Shown in pieces: positions 1 through 11,014 of a DNA stretch of 64,000 bases. A model generated the notes under the pieces. It was not told where the DNA came from, searched no databases, and saw nothing but the letters and a program-made list of their open reading frames with translations. Position 1 is the first letter of the stretch, and each line of letters starts with the position of its first letter. Both the position numbers and the translations under genes were made by a program. This DNA is from Phytophthora sp. 'mugwort' (lineage: Eukaryota; Oomycota; Peronosporomycetes; Peronosporales; Peronosporaceae): assembly GCA_033558025.1 (NCBI GenBank), contig JAUCEF010000016.1:2108001-2172000 (forward strand). Reading direction: 5' to 3'.

Positions 1-229
1 AGTGAAAAGCTACGCGAGATTCACATCTCGGTAGCTACGCATCTTGGGAGCCTAAAGCGCGAATTTGACGACGACCTTATCAACCCGACTTTCAGTACAC
101 CATTAGTGAACGTCACTTTGCCGCTGACTTAGATGATGGGGAAAAAAGACGCGCGACTTCCGTGGAGCTATCCATGTCAAATATCGCAGCGTGGTCTCCG
201 GTAAGTTTATATTATTATTGTAAATGTTA

Positions 230-788
230 CAGTTGTTTACCGGAAATTGTTGTTTAGGACGCGAGGGGATTACGATGTGTGTTCTGCTACGAGGGGGGGG
301 GGCGGGGATAACGCTCGTGCGGAGTGTCCGATGCTCATCTTTAAAACAAAAAGACAAACCATCCTATTCAGGGACTGCCAAATGCGACGCCGAGGGTGGC
401 GTATCAAACGTCGTCTACAGCTTTCGTCAACAACGGCCTAATGCAGAAATGGCTGCAAGAAGTGCGGTGCTGGGGGCCAGAAGGGCCGTTCGTCAAGGAA
501 CGCACGCTATTGATGGACAATGCAGTGGTCACAGCGTATACGAGGTCGTTGCGGCTGAAAAAAAAAAAGCTGCGCACACAGGTGAAATTATTTCCCCCTA
601 ACGCTACTGACCTGGTGCAGCCGGCCGACATGTTCCCCATTCAACGGATTATAGAGCATTGGAGACGACTTTGCGAACAGTGGAACATGGTGTCAATTCG
701 GCGGAGAGTGGCGTCAAGGGTCGGGTTCGTTGCAGAACCCAGGGGGAAAGGGTCTTCCTTAAAACGGCTGCTGAGTGCATTCGACTAG
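230..788 (+). pseudogene. pogo/Tigger-like DDE transposase fragment
   Basis: This is the C-terminal half of a DDE-1 superfamily (pogo/Tigger/jerky-like) transposase, spread over at least three forward frames, so it is dead. Seen: a glycine-rich block near 280-310, then FRGLPNA-like and LMQKWLQEV segments, LLMDNA near 510-527 (the position of the second catalytic Asp), and PPNATDLVQPAD near 594-628, which is the typical segment just before the last catalytic acid. The N-terminal DNA-binding region is missing. A run of about ten G at 293-303 coincides with one frame break. The family assignment rests on these motifs read by eye. No terminal inverted repeats were found. Confidence 0.7.
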
Positions 789-2370
789 TGAATTGTGAGC
801 GTGACTAGAATGGCCCTCAACTGATCCAAGAAGTCCACGATTCTGTCCGGGTTAGATGTAGGCCCTTCAGGTCTCTGGGAAGTCAAGCAGCTAGGGCGAC
901 ATCTACAATACATTAGTGCAGCGTTCCGGACAAGTTCAAGAAGGGATACGACAAGCAGCGCAGCAGTACAGCTTTAGGTTTCTAGGTTTCTTCCTCAAAT
1001 AGTCGTACACTACCATTAGCAGTGCACCACAATTAGTCGGTCTGTTTTCAAAGGACCGAGATCGTGCACCACTATTAATCCGGGTCAGACTAAATAGCGA
1101 GAACGGTGTACTAGTTTGATCCAAGAAGATTCTTGTGAATGAAAGTGTCTGAAGGTTAAGGCGGTAGAGCCAAAACAGTCCTTGTGTGCGCTATCGAAGA
1201 TTATCACCGGCGAACGGAAGCAGAGTATCATGACGACGCTGGTCGAGCTGAAGCAAACTGACGCCGTACCCCGACACCATGACTACGGCTTGCATCTGCA
1301 GTTCAACTCTACGTACCGATAGTTGGTCATGTCTGTTGTGCAGGTTGGCCTCGTGTTATGGAGTGTCGACGCCAACGCTTCCTTCGTGTATATCTACAAG
1401 GGAACCGTTTTGTGTCGCTGAAGACATATTTCCAGAAATTGGTGGCTCTGAGAAATACATTATTTCGATAATTTTATTTGAAATTATTTTAGTGCCGACT
1501 ATTTGTTCCCAACTTTGTCTCCAGCTACCAACCACTATTAGAATCAGGGTAGGTGTGCTTCCCGCACGTGTGCAACAATAAGATAAACCTTCACATGAAA
1601 CTTCGTTGAGTGGTGCGAACTGAACCGGAATAGTATGGCATTATCCTAAAACTCAACCTGCGTCCGTCCGTCTGTCACCCCATAACGTGATTTCTAGCTG
1701 CAATCTCATTGGCTGCCGAGTGTAGCGAAGGCGGCCATTAGTGGGAAGTATAAATAAAACGATTGGTTGAAACGTTATGTATATTTTTTGCCCGCGTCCT
1801 TTGAAAGTACTCCTTTCATCCCTGGAGATGGAGGCCGTCACATGCAGGGTGTGCAAAGCGCGAGTGGTACTGCCCCCGCTCGGTCTTGACGGACTGGGAC
1901 TACAGCTGCGCATGGGCAGAACCACCTACTGGGACCAAAACTAAACTTACCGCCGCGTAAGCGGCGGCGCTCGGCTAGTTTATTTCAACTAGCTTGGTTA
2001 TACCATAATTTTGTGTGATGAGTTTAGAGAATCTCTGTCATTACAAATTCCAGATAAGAGAGCACCCCCCACCGCAGCAACCGTCTAAAGCACATAGGTT
2101 TCCTTTATTATACTCAAACTACCTAGAATAGAAGAGCGGAAGTTGGTCGCCTTGGCCAGGCCAATGTCAGTACATAGAGGTGCCTTAAATTGCACACATA
2201 AAGAAGCTGCACGATTTACCGCTATCACTGAATAATGCAGATAGGTGACCCCGCTGTAATCTACCGCGGTCGGCACGAACTGGTTTCATGGGAGAACGAT
2301 CGCGAAGACACCACAGTGAACCCTATTGTACCAGAAGGTTTGGTTGTTGTGCAAGTCAAGTCGGCTGATG
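789..2370. other. no gene seen; two adjacent small hairpins
   Basis: Reading frames here are short and lack recognisable motifs. Two neighbouring hairpins stand out: CCGCCGC/GCGGCGG at 1950-1967 with a 4-base loop, and CTAGTT/AACTAG at 1975-1992. They are probably transposon-derived. Confidence 0.5.
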
Positions 2371-2531
2371 TGCTATCAGCTTTCTCTGTAGCTTGTTAGC
2401 CCGGTCAAATTCAAGAATACTCCATTTATGTAGCTTATGGCCTTGATTCTCTTGTCTTCCTTTCCGAATGGTATTCTCTGTGTTCCTTTCTCATATGGCT
2501 ACATCTTAATGGTCTCAACAGCGTGGCGCCA
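2371..2531 (-). repeat. 3' LTR of the gypsy element
   Basis: This 161-bp repeat matches 6292-6453 in direct orientation at roughly 85 percent by eye, with two 2-base indels. It starts TG and ends CA as LTRs do. The divergence suggests an old insertion. Confidence 0.75.
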
Positions 2532-2779
2532 TTCCTGTCGGGCAGCATCTACTCATTTATCTCATCTTCCCCATGGTGTTCGGTTGGAAAGACCTGGCAC
2601 GTCGCATGTGAATCTTTCACGATAGCGTACTTCGTCAATGACCAAGATGCCATTGCTTCGGACACTGACAATCCGGTAGGGTCCCTCGAATGGCTGTTGT
2701 AGCTTTAATAATCGTGCTTCGTTGCGAGCGATCATTACTAAATCATCTGTTAATATTCATGGTCTCGCCGAGAAGCGTT

Positions 2780-5703
2780 TTACCCTTGCATTTTGATTTG
2801 GCCCTCTGTTGATCTGTTTGTCTGGCTGTTCTTCCCAATTGATCTTTGCTGGGTAGTCAAACAGCATATCACGCCCAAATGCTGCTTGACTTGGCGAGAT
2901 TCCACTGGCGGTAATGATGCTGTGCCCGCAGGGCAAACATCACCGCGGATAGGCAGTTTTTCCACTCTCCGGCTGTCGTGATTGTTTCTGTTCGAGACTT
3001 ATCATTAATAGTCCTGTGAACTCTCCCGACAACTCCATTACCTTGCGGGTTTTTGCTGTTGTGGGTATTTGCTGAATGCCATAACTCTTCAGCAACTCAC
3101 GGAATTCTTTTTGAAATTCTGGTCTTGATCAAAGATGCATCTTTCGGGACGCGGCTAGCGATTGAGCGATTCTTGGTCTACTATTCTTGCTGCTTCGGCA
3201 CTTGTGCCGTCCGTAACTGCTGCTATTTAAATCACTCGTGTGCACGTATCGATAATTACCACGGCTCTCCACCGTTGCTTTGATCCAAAGGGACCAATAG
3301 TATCGACTGCAATTTCTGCCCATGGCCGCGTTGTTGCGTCTTTTATTGGCACTTTGCCGTACTTTGTTTGATAGCTTTTGCTGCGTGCACATTGCTTACA
3401 GCTGCGAACCCACTGCTTAATTGGTTGGTTCATCCCTGGCCACGTGAACACTGCTCGAATGGTTTCGTACATCACCTTTTCACCCGGGTGACTAGCCATT
3501 GATAGTAGGTCCTTACCACCTTAGTGGCTAAAGCTTTCGGTAATATGACCTTCCAATTTGCCTTGCTGACAAGCACCTTAATGCTGCCAATCGCACACCA
3601 CTCAGCTATGGGCCTTCTTGAAGGCCCATATGCTGTTGCGTTTCTGCGATTTCACCGAAGAATTGGGGTTCATTTTCGTTTTGGAGTGTTGTTGTGCGGC
3701 TCGCCGCTGCTACCGTCGCAGTTTTCTTTTAGTGGCATTCGATACATGGCATCTGCCACTACCTTGTCGTGACCTCGAACATAGATCTTTTCAGGCCCAT
3801 ATTTGTCAATTTCAAGCCGCCACCTCATCATTTGAGCATTGTTGAACGTGGATTCCGTCGAATTCTTGTGATCGGTGACTATTCGCAGTTGCCGTCCCCA
3901 TAAGATCGATCGAAATTCCCGCAACGTCTCAAGAGACTATTAACAGCTCTTTTTTGTTCATGGTGTACTGGGTCTGGACTTGATTGGACATACGCGACCA
4001 AAATGCTAACGGCTTTCCAGTTTGAATTATTACTGATGCTCCGATGCATCGGTGTAAATGTCAAAAGGCTGGTCGAAATTGGGATATGCTAACGAGACCT
4101 GTTGTATAATCATGCCTTCTGCCTGTTCAAAGGCTCGTTGTTGCACTGTTCCCCATTGAAATGGGCGTTTGCATGAAGTCAATGTGATCAATGGGGTCAA
4201 TATCTCCGATCTTCCTCGCCACATATCTTTGTAGTAGTTAATCATTCCAAGGAATCGACGAAGATTACGTATAGTGCGCAGTCGATCAAGCTTCTAGTTG
4301 CTTCAACCTTCTTTTACACTGGCTGCTTGCCCTTCGTACTAATCACGAAGCCGAAGTATTCTACTTAACTCATGCAGAACTTGCTTATCATAACATGTAC
4401 CACTACTCCTTGCATCCTTAAGCCGCCAGAGCACTACTCGTAGATGCTGTAAATATTCGTCAAATGTGTTTGAAAGTACCAGTACATCATCTAAGTATAC
4501 GCGCACAAACGGCAAGTCTCTTAGCAAATGCTGCATCACCGCATGAAATTCCTCTGGGGTGGTACTAAGACCCATTGAAAGTCTACAGTACCGATACTTC
4601 CACCAGGGTAATACTATAGCAGTGTAGGGCCGATTCCTCCGCCAGTACTCAACTATAATAACCCACTACCAGATCAAGTGCTGTTACGAAGGCCGGCTTC
4701 GGTAACTCACGAATCAAATCTTGGATTCGCGGCAGGGATAATACCGACGTTCCATGCAAAGGTTGAGACGTCGAAATCCGTCAGAAATTTGATAGTTCCA
4801 TCCTTTTTCGGGATAAAGAACGCAGGTGCTGCCCACGGTGAGTCCTTGTCCGGTTCAAGGATGCCCAGCTTTACCAATCTCGCCACTTCTCGCAATGTCG
4901 CTTCCTTGTAGATCAACGGGATTAAAAAGGCTTCTGTGCCTTGCGTTTGCAAGAAATTTGTTCCCAAAATGAGTGGGTGTACCATTTTCTCCACCACTAT
5001 GAACTCTTGAGTGCAGCAGAATCTCGTTTCTGAGAATCCGGGCAACACAAACGGAAGATCAATAACCCCGAGCACTTCTTGGAGTCATCGTTCACATTTC
5101 GATATTTGCCGCCGCCCTGCTGCGGCGTATACCACGGCGCAACTTCTTTTGCAATCACTGACCTTGTGCTCCCCGTATCTAACAGCGTCATGAACGTCTT
5201 TTTGCTCATCGGGTGCTCTATCATCACTTGCGTCCGAAGTGTTGGGCCACTTCTAGCACCCAAATCGTCCAGTCGTACAGCTACAACTCGATCACCTTCA
5301 TTCGCCGGAGGATCCCAGAACGACAACCGATCACGGTCATTATGTTGACCTTTTGGCTCTGCGGTTGCTGCACTATTCCAGGTCGGCCGTACCACTCGGG
5401 GCGGGGTTTTCCTTCGGCATTGGTCCTTATTAGTTTGGGGCTTGTACTTCGGAGAAGCAGGGTTTCGAAAACATTCCTCATCCTCATGATTCTTCCACAC
5501 GTTCTCTCTTTGTCGACAAAATGCACATCCCTTGCCATCAGCTCTATTCTGTTTCCGTCCCTCATCTTCACATGGTTTCTGTTGACGCTGTGCCTTTTCG
5601 CTACTTTTGGCTTCCTGCCTTTTCCTCCATTTGACTTCTCAATTCCCGACCAGCGTGCCTCCTTATTTCTTCCGGGCTGTTGCTCAACACTTTCAGACTG
5701 CAT
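2780..5703 (-). pseudogene. broken gypsy pol: protease, RT, RNase H, integrase
   Basis: Read on the minus strand from 5703 downward. The protease motif LLDTGSTRSV lies near 5180. Reverse transcriptase pieces are at 4707-5075 (PAFFIPKKDGT) and 4339-4575 (catalytic YLDDVL). An RNase H region spans about 3670-4245 (IYTDASEHQ, VTDHKNSTE). The integrase at about 3227-3499 has a C-x-x-C zinc-binding half (CKQCARSK) and the start of the catalytic core (EIAVDTIGPF). A shifted frame near 2780-2965 resembles the integrase C-terminus. At least six frame breaks or stops separate the pieces. Domain identity is solid; function is lost. Confidence 0.85.
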
Positions 5704-5714
5704 GTACCGTACCT

Positions 5715-6289
5715 TTACTTTTGGTCAAGGTCGGCCAAACTCACTTGCTGAGGCCATACTTGCATCTGCCACGCTCGTGGCATTCCTCGGCTAAAATGCT
5801 TACACTGCTCCGCCGGTCCCATTCTTCCTCCTTCCTCATCTCGCAACCAGTACTCAAGATGCACAAGCTCCTCAAATTGCTTAAAGTGCTTCTCTACTGC
5901 CACGAGCTTTCCGCAACCCCTTGATCCCCTCGTGCAGTTTGTCCCGAGTTCCCAGTGGACAGTAACGATCGGTCAGTATGTTCATCGCTCGCCGAATAGC
6001 CGTGGCCAATTTCGCTCCATGCAGCCACTCTCCTTGCAAATGTCCCCAAGCAGTTGGCCCAGCACATCTTGCAACCCCTCTGACGACTCCTGCGATGAAT
6101 CCATGCGAGGAAAATGTAAAGTTGCTTCACTTGTTGTTGGTATCGCAGCCATTCTTTCCGGTCTCCTCCTTGCCAGGGTTTCACTTCCTTCACTCCCTTA
6201 TATCTTCCCTGCGACTTGAACGGCACTAGTCGTTGGGACTTCCCTTGGTTCTCCATGTTGAAGACTCGATGCACAAATTGAAATTTCAA
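5715..6289 (-). pseudogene. broken gypsy gag-like region
   Basis: Two overlapping minus-strand frames (5894-6289 and 5715-5903) lie directly inside the 5' LTR, where gag is expected. The first starts soon after the LTR and is basic and glutamine-rich. The second holds a segment resembling a retrotransposon gag domain (KHFKQFEELVHLEYW). A frameshift near 5895 separates them. The gag call rests mainly on position. Confidence 0.6.
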
Positions 6290-6291
6290 TT

Positions 6292-6453
6292 TGCTATCAG
6301 CTTCCTCTGTAGCTTGTTAGCTTCCGGTCAAATTCAAGACTATGCCAGTTTTGTCGCTTATCGTACTTGATTCTCTTGTCTTCCTTTCCTAACGGTATTC
6401 TCTGTTCCTTTCTCATATGGCTAAATCTTGACGGTCTCAACAGCGTGGCACCA
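6292..6453 (-). repeat. 5' LTR of the gypsy element
   Basis: This 162-bp partner of 2371-2531 is the upstream LTR for the minus-strand element. No clear tRNA primer-binding site was recognised just inside it. Confidence 0.75.
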
Positions 6454-6575
6454 TTTGGTTACCGAGTTGGAGCAAAAATGATTGCATGCGCTTGAAGAAC
6501 ACGTGAAGTTTGAGTTCGAAGTGACGCCTTGGCACAGCTACTGCTTTGAAAACCAGTCGAGTCCACTGCACTTTT

Positions 6576-8924
6576 CTACTGAGGACCGGGAGGCGCTCGT
6601 GGCGCTGCGCGAATACTTGGCCGCAGTTTGTAAGCGAGATTCCGATGCTTCGGGTTCGTTGACGACATAACCAACGAGCTGTGTGGGCTGACAGTTGATT
6701 TACCAGTTTCTGCGCTTTCCATAATCTGCATCCCCTTTTTTAAAGTCAAAAGTTGTTGAAGTAGTTGTTGACGACGAGCCGCCTTGTCTTCGCTCTCTCT
6801 TAACAATTCAGCCACTTTTTCATCCGTAGCAGCACCTGTCAGCTCCTTCTCCATTTCTTGTAGGAAGGACTCGAGTAGTAACCCGTTCAGCTTCATAGGA
6901 ACGATATCGACGAATCGATGCGAAGCCACGTCGAGATAGGCCCGCAGCGCCATCTCCATCTCCAGTGCTTCCCGATCGTCCGAAGTCATCGCAAATGGTC
7001 CCATCGAGATCCCCATGAGGGCTTGCGTCACATCAGATAACGATACCAAGCCATGCTTATCTCCACGGGGAAGTGCAGCTTCTAGTCGAGCATGCAGTGC
7101 GCGCTGACGGAGTCGGTCCAATTTGTCGTAGAGCTGCTGGTCTTGTGTATAGGGTCGAGCTTCCTGTTGCAGCAACAAGTCCAACTCGCGGCGAGCAGCT
7201 TCCTTCAGCACTGTAAGCACTCGGTCCGTTGTTTCCTTGAAAAATTGTTCAACACGAGCCTCGCTGCTATCGACGAATAGCATGGTAATGAGACGATATG
7301 ACGCAGATCTCGTCTGTGTGTGGTAGTGCTCGAGTAGTTCGACTGCAGGACGTCCCCACTCTCTCACGCTTCGTTGTACACAGCCGCAAAACACACGATA
7401 GGACGGGAAAATGGCGAGTTCGTCGCCCCGGTTCGCCTGAATGAACTGTTTCAGGGGCGTCGGTTCACTCTCATCTGACGAAAATCGCCAGCGTGAAGCA
7501 CCCAGCCACTCTTGTGGTAGTTTTTCACAAAGGATATCAGTACCACGCGTCTTCATGACTCGAGAAGCCACCGTTTCGTGGCGGTTAAGTTGCACGACAA
7601 CGCTATCCCCCACATCAACAGTCATTTGAGTTGCACGTCGGTCTTCGTGAACTGATGGGTTTACGTTTGGCGGTGACAACAAATCGACGAACCCAAGCAA
7701 ATCGTCAGCTTTGGTGGCTTCAATCTCTGCCCGAAAACTCACGTCTTTCTGCCTCAGCACCGCTCGTAAGGGCACCCACGAGTCGCCTCTACACGACGAA
7801 CTAACCGCCGATAACAATTCGTACTGTCCGCTCATGGCGGCTTCCATCAGACGTAAATATTGGTACAACCATTTGCCAAACTGCTGACGTTGAGCTCCAG
7901 GCGTCTCCAATCGTGTCCCCAGACTCGACAGAGACTTGTGAGTCTCAGCGATGCGAGAAGTGATCTCCGCGATCATCTTTGGCAAGGAACGACGGATATT
8001 ATCTAGCAAAATCGACACCAGGCGCTTCGTCAAACTCGGGATGCCCCACAAATGCGTCGGCAAGTGGCACCAATACTCGTGCTGACCGAAAAACGTCATT
8101 TCATTTGCCAACCCCTTCTCGATGCTCGTTCCCTTGGTTAGTTCACGTTGACTACGGCACTTGACTGCATGATAGCCCAAGTGTATCCGCTTCTTCTTGT
8201 TCAATAACAAATCGTGCACTGCCCGCTCAGCACCAGCATCCACCAAATCCACTTTTGTCACCACTGCGATTGTGCGTGTGCCATTCGGGTCAGCTTCTTG
8301 AGCCGCCTGTAGGATCTCCGTGTTGTGCATGTCAACGTTCGCCGGCACAACAGCAATAATCACAGTACGTTCCTGCTTCATGTACCGATCCACCAGCTGA
8401 CGCATTCTGGGTATGATACTCTGGTCTTCGTGGTCCCCAACTGTACGGACAAGACCAGGCAGATCCGTGAGCGTGAGATTGGGCAGCTCGGGGCCGCTCA
8501 TCTCGAGTACGATCTGGTCATCGCTGATGTATTGGCCTTCGTCAATGAGTTTCTGGGTGAGTTTGGTGATGGCACTGGGCACGTCGTCCAGTTGGTTTAG
8601 GTCTTCCTTCTCCTCGCCTTCGTCGTTGTCGCCACTTCCGACGGCATTGGCTTGAAACCGGACGAGTCTTACAGTGCCACAGAAAGTGTCGGCGCGAGTC
8701 AGGATGAGTTGAGTCGGACATCTCGTGGTGAGTTGGTCACTTGACGGGAAGGAGACGCCAGAGAGAGCCGACAACAGCGACGATTTACCACTAGACGTGT
8801 CGCCCATGACGGCGATTTGAGGCAGCTCAATGTAGTCACCGAGGCCGATGTCACGAAGCTCGACAATCAGTCTTCGCTCTTCCTCACAGGTGCGAACCCG
8901 GTGTAGCAACCCGTTGAGCTCCAT
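6576..8924 (-). CDS. dynamin-like large GTPase (Mx/DLP type)
   Basis: A dynamin-superfamily GTPase of 782 residues. G1 is GDTSSGKSS at about residues 41-49, the switch/G3 motif is DLPG near 155, and G4 is TKVD near 222. A helical middle/stalk region follows, with a GTPase-effector-like segment in the last 120 residues. No PH domain, proline-rich tail or transmembrane segment is evident, so it resembles Mx or soluble dynamin-related proteins in membrane remodelling. The start is the ATG at 8924; the frame continues upstream only through TTG. A GTGAGT and CAG just upstream are too close together for a normal intron. The C-terminal 40 residues look weakly constrained and the true end could be spliced. 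The gypsy LTR lies 123 bp downstream. Confidence 0.85.
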   Translation of the reverse strand: MELNGLLHRVRTCEEERRLIVELRDIGLGDYIELPQIAVMGDTSSGKSSLLSALSGVSFPSSDQLTTRCPTQLILTRADTFCGTVRLVRFQANAVGSGDNDEGEEKEDLNQLDDVPSAITKLTQKLIDEGQYISDDQIVLEMSGPELPNLTLTDLPGLVRTVGDHEDQSIIPRMRQLVDRYMKQERTVIIAVVPANVDMHNTEILQAAQEADPNGTRTIAVVTKVDLVDAGAERAVHDLLLNKKKRIHLGYHAVKCRSQRELTKGTSIEKGLANEMTFFGQHEYWCHLPTHLWGIPSLTKRLVSILLDNIRRSLPKMIAEITSRIAETHKSLSSLGTRLETPGAQRQQFGKWLYQYLRLMEAAMSGQYELLSAVSSSCRGDSWVPLRAVLRQKDVSFRAEIEATKADDLLGFVDLLSPPNVNPSVHEDRRATQMTVDVGDSVVVQLNRHETVASRVMKTRGTDILCEKLPQEWLGASRWRFSSDESEPTPLKQFIQANRGDELAIFPSYRVFCGCVQRSVREWGRPAVELLEHYHTQTRSASYRLITMLFVDSSEARVEQFFKETTDRVLTVLKEAARRELDLLLQQEARPYTQDQQLYDKLDRLRQRALHARLEAALPRGDKHGLVSLSDVTQALMGISMGPFAMTSDDREALEMEMALRAYLDVASHRFVDIVPMKLNGLLLESFLQEMEKELTGAATDEKVAELLRESEDKAARRQQLLQQLLTLKKGMQIMESAETGKSTVSPHSSLVMSSTNPKHRNLAYKLRPSIRAAPRAPPGPQ

Positions 8925-9157
8925 GCTACTGTCGTGCTGAAGCAAAGCAAAAGATACTCACAAAGTAACGGTCAGCAGGGCTTTGAAAATCTGGAAATTG
9001 ATTGACGCACAGTTTAACGACAAATACGTTAGACCAAAACGTTGGCGGAAGTCAATATGGCAAGGTACGTTAAGTATCAAGTAATACAAACACGTTGTGG
9101 CAGAAGACTCATTCGTGCCACAAATGAGAGGTGCTACCCCCACCTCGTACGGAAAAG

Positions 9158-11014
9158 TTAGGCCCAATGCCATGATTCTTCTTCTTGGGTTTCTTCGTAC
9201 TCTCGTAAGAGCTTCAGCTGCATCTCTTCCTCTTCTGCCATACGAATCGCGAGTTGCTTATCGCTCGCCTGTTGGGCCACACGCGTCAGCTCTTGCTGCT
9301 GTAGAATCTGCATCGACCATGTTTCCAGCTCGAGAGCATCCAGCGCTTCCTGGTTCTTGCGCAAACGTTCGAGCAGATCTTTGCGTTCATCTTCCAGCCT
9401 CATTCTCTGCTCCATTTTCTGCTCCATCGTCAGGAAAGGGGTCGTTGGGAACAGGGACAAGGTCGGAATAGCGGCAGTCCCCCAAGCTGACCGAGAAGGC
9501 GGCGATTGAGGAACAGGAGAGCTCGTGAGAATGGGGTCTGCGGCTTCACGTTGGCTCCCGGGCCACACCGGTTCCACCCACACCTCTTCCTCGTCTTGCT
9601 TTAAGTAGACTAAGTCGTGGATTGCATCATCTAAAGGCTTCACAGCTATCCGGTACTGATACTGCTCCAGTATATCCAAAAACCAGTCGTTTAGCGCGTG
9701 TAGCCACGAGTGGATCTCCACGAACCAATTCTTCTCCAGGAACTTGGTCAGTAGGTCTTTCGTAGCCTCCTTCTGCTCGATTCCACTCCCTCCAAGCGCC
9801 CCGTCGCCCATGACTAACACGAGGGTATTCTTGTGTTTGGCCGACCCCGCCGTCTCCAGTAAATCCAGCAACACATAGTACAGTCCCTTATTCCCGCTCG
9901 AACTCTGACTCAATGCGTAGATTTCCCAGTCAAATTCCTGCAGCGGCAATGCCAATTCCCTTGGCATCTTCCGATAGGACGCCAATCTGCGCTTCACCAA
10001 GCTCGCTGTCGCCCCACATACACGCTCGGTTAAGGCTCGAAAATTTAGACGCACGTCGTAGCCACTTGTGGCGCCTTCAATACGTTGATACAGCCATTGA
10101 CTATTGCAAACTGCGCCCGCAATGTTGTCGAGATTCATAAAAACATGTCGTTGGCGACTGCCTACTGCGTATTTTCCAGCCGGGAGCTCTGCTAACCTCG
10201 CTTGGCGTCGTGTTATATCCCCCATCTCTTGTTCCAACATACCCGCTCTTCTGTCGTCCTGCGCAGCTTGATAATAATCCAGCGGTAGTGCTGGCGCGTC
10301 GAAGAGTTTAACAGGACTGCAACAAGTGCTGTTACTGCCGACACTTTGCTCGGGACGCAGCGTGGGTGAGCTCCCTTTGCGTTCAAAGTCCTGTCTTCCT
10401 GTGTTCCCGCAGTGTCGAGCTGTCAGCAGCTTCTTAAGGTATTTGTCCATACTCTTAACGCATAACCCGTCGGAATCTGCGAACTGCCAGTCGCTCTTTT
10501 TGTAGCACGATTCGAGCGTCACGAGTTGCACGTGCCACTGCGCCTTCAAGTAGGCGTCGATACAGCTCTTAAGACCTTTAGTAAGAGCTCCTGTAGCTAG
10601 CACTAGAGTCTTTTTCACAACAGCAGTGGGTCCGGTCTTGGCCAAATGGCGCTTGAGCATCTTCTCGAGTGTCGGGTGCTGCGGTGTCCCCTTCTGCGTG
10701 AGTTTCCAGTCGATCGACGCGCCGCCGTCGCTACGCACAGCCTCCAGGGCCTTGGCTTCGGCAGCGTTCGTATTACAGTAGGTGCCTCTCCAGCACTGAA
10801 CGCGACCCGGGTGTTGGTCGTTTAGGAGCACGGTGAGGTTGTTGGGGCACAAGGCCACGTCACTGGAGAAGCAGGCGAGCTCCTTGTGGAATTGAGCCTC
10901 ATGCGCCAGCACGTGTGCGCGTACGGAGGAGAGGAGCGAGTCAAGGTCCAGGAAGACGAAACGCTGGTCGCCGTCCTTGCGGGGCGCCGCTCGGGTGCTG
11001 GAAGCGCGCGGCAT
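9158..11014 (-). CDS. two-NYN-domain (PIN-like) protein with coiled-coil tail
   Basis: A single-exon protein of 618 residues. Two regions, about 17-215 and 290-490, each open with a hydrophobic strand ending in an acidic pair (VFLDLDSLL and VFMNLDNIA) and each hold a later strand of the LVLATGAL or LVLVMGDGALGG type. This pattern resembles tandem NYN (PIN-like nuclease) domains. In the second domain the first catalytic Asp position reads N (MNLDN), so one site may be weakened. Residues 540-610 are Glu/Gln/Arg-rich and predicted coiled coil. A role in RNA binding or cleavage is inference from the fold. The gene is on the same strand as the dynamin-like gene and ends 233 bp upstream of it. No close named family was recognised. 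Confidence 0.65.
   Translation of the reverse strand: MPRASSTRAAPRKDGDQRFVFLDLDSLLSSVRAHVLAHEAQFHKELACFSSDVALCPNNLTVLLNDQHPGRVQCWRGTYCNTNAAEAKALEAVRSDGGASIDWKLTQKGTPQHPTLEKMLKRHLAKTGPTAVVKKTLVLATGALTKGLKSCIDAYLKAQWHVQLVTLESCYKKSDWQFADSDGLCVKSMDKYLKKLLTARHCGNTGRQDFERKGSSPTLRPEQSVGSNSTCCSPVKLFDAPALPLDYYQAAQDDRRAGMLEQEMGDITRRQARLAELPAGKYAVGSRQRHVFMNLDNIAGAVCNSQWLYQRIEGATSGYDVRLNFRALTERVCGATASLVKRRLASYRKMPRELALPLQEFDWEIYALSQSSSGNKGLYYVLLDLLETAGSAKHKNTLVLVMGDGALGGSGIEQKEATKDLLTKFLEKNWFVEIHSWLHALNDWFLDILEQYQYRIAVKPLDDAIHDLVYLKQDEEEVWVEPVWPGSQREAADPILTSSPVPQSPPSRSAWGTAAIPTLSLFPTTPFLTMEQKMEQRMRLEDERKDLLERLRKNQEALDALELETWSMQILQQQELTRVAQQASDKQLAIRMAEEEEMQLKLLREYEETQEEESWHWA

Larger units (their letters stand above)
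2371..6453 (-). mobile_element. degenerate Ty3/gypsy LTR retrotransposon
   Basis: A minus-strand element of about 4.1 kb bounded by two related direct repeats (2371-2531 and 6292-6453), read here as short LTRs. Between them, in transcription order, are gag-like, aspartic protease, reverse transcriptase, RNase H and integrase pieces. RNase H before integrase is the Ty3/gypsy order. All frames are broken by shifts and stops, so it cannot make a polyprotein. The LTRs start TGG and end GCA when read on the minus strand. The bases outside the LTRs (tgatg and tttgg) do not match as a target-site duplication. The 5' LTR edge lies 123 bp beyond the stop codon of the dynamin-like gene. Confidence 0.85.

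Noticed and set aside
2366..6460. Target-site duplication around the gypsy LTRs
   Set aside because: The outer five bases (tgatg and tttgg) do not match in any reasonable alignment.
8925..8970. 5' intron before the dynamin-like start
   Set aside because: GTGAGT and CAG are only about 25 bp apart, too short for an intron, and no upstream coding exon was found.
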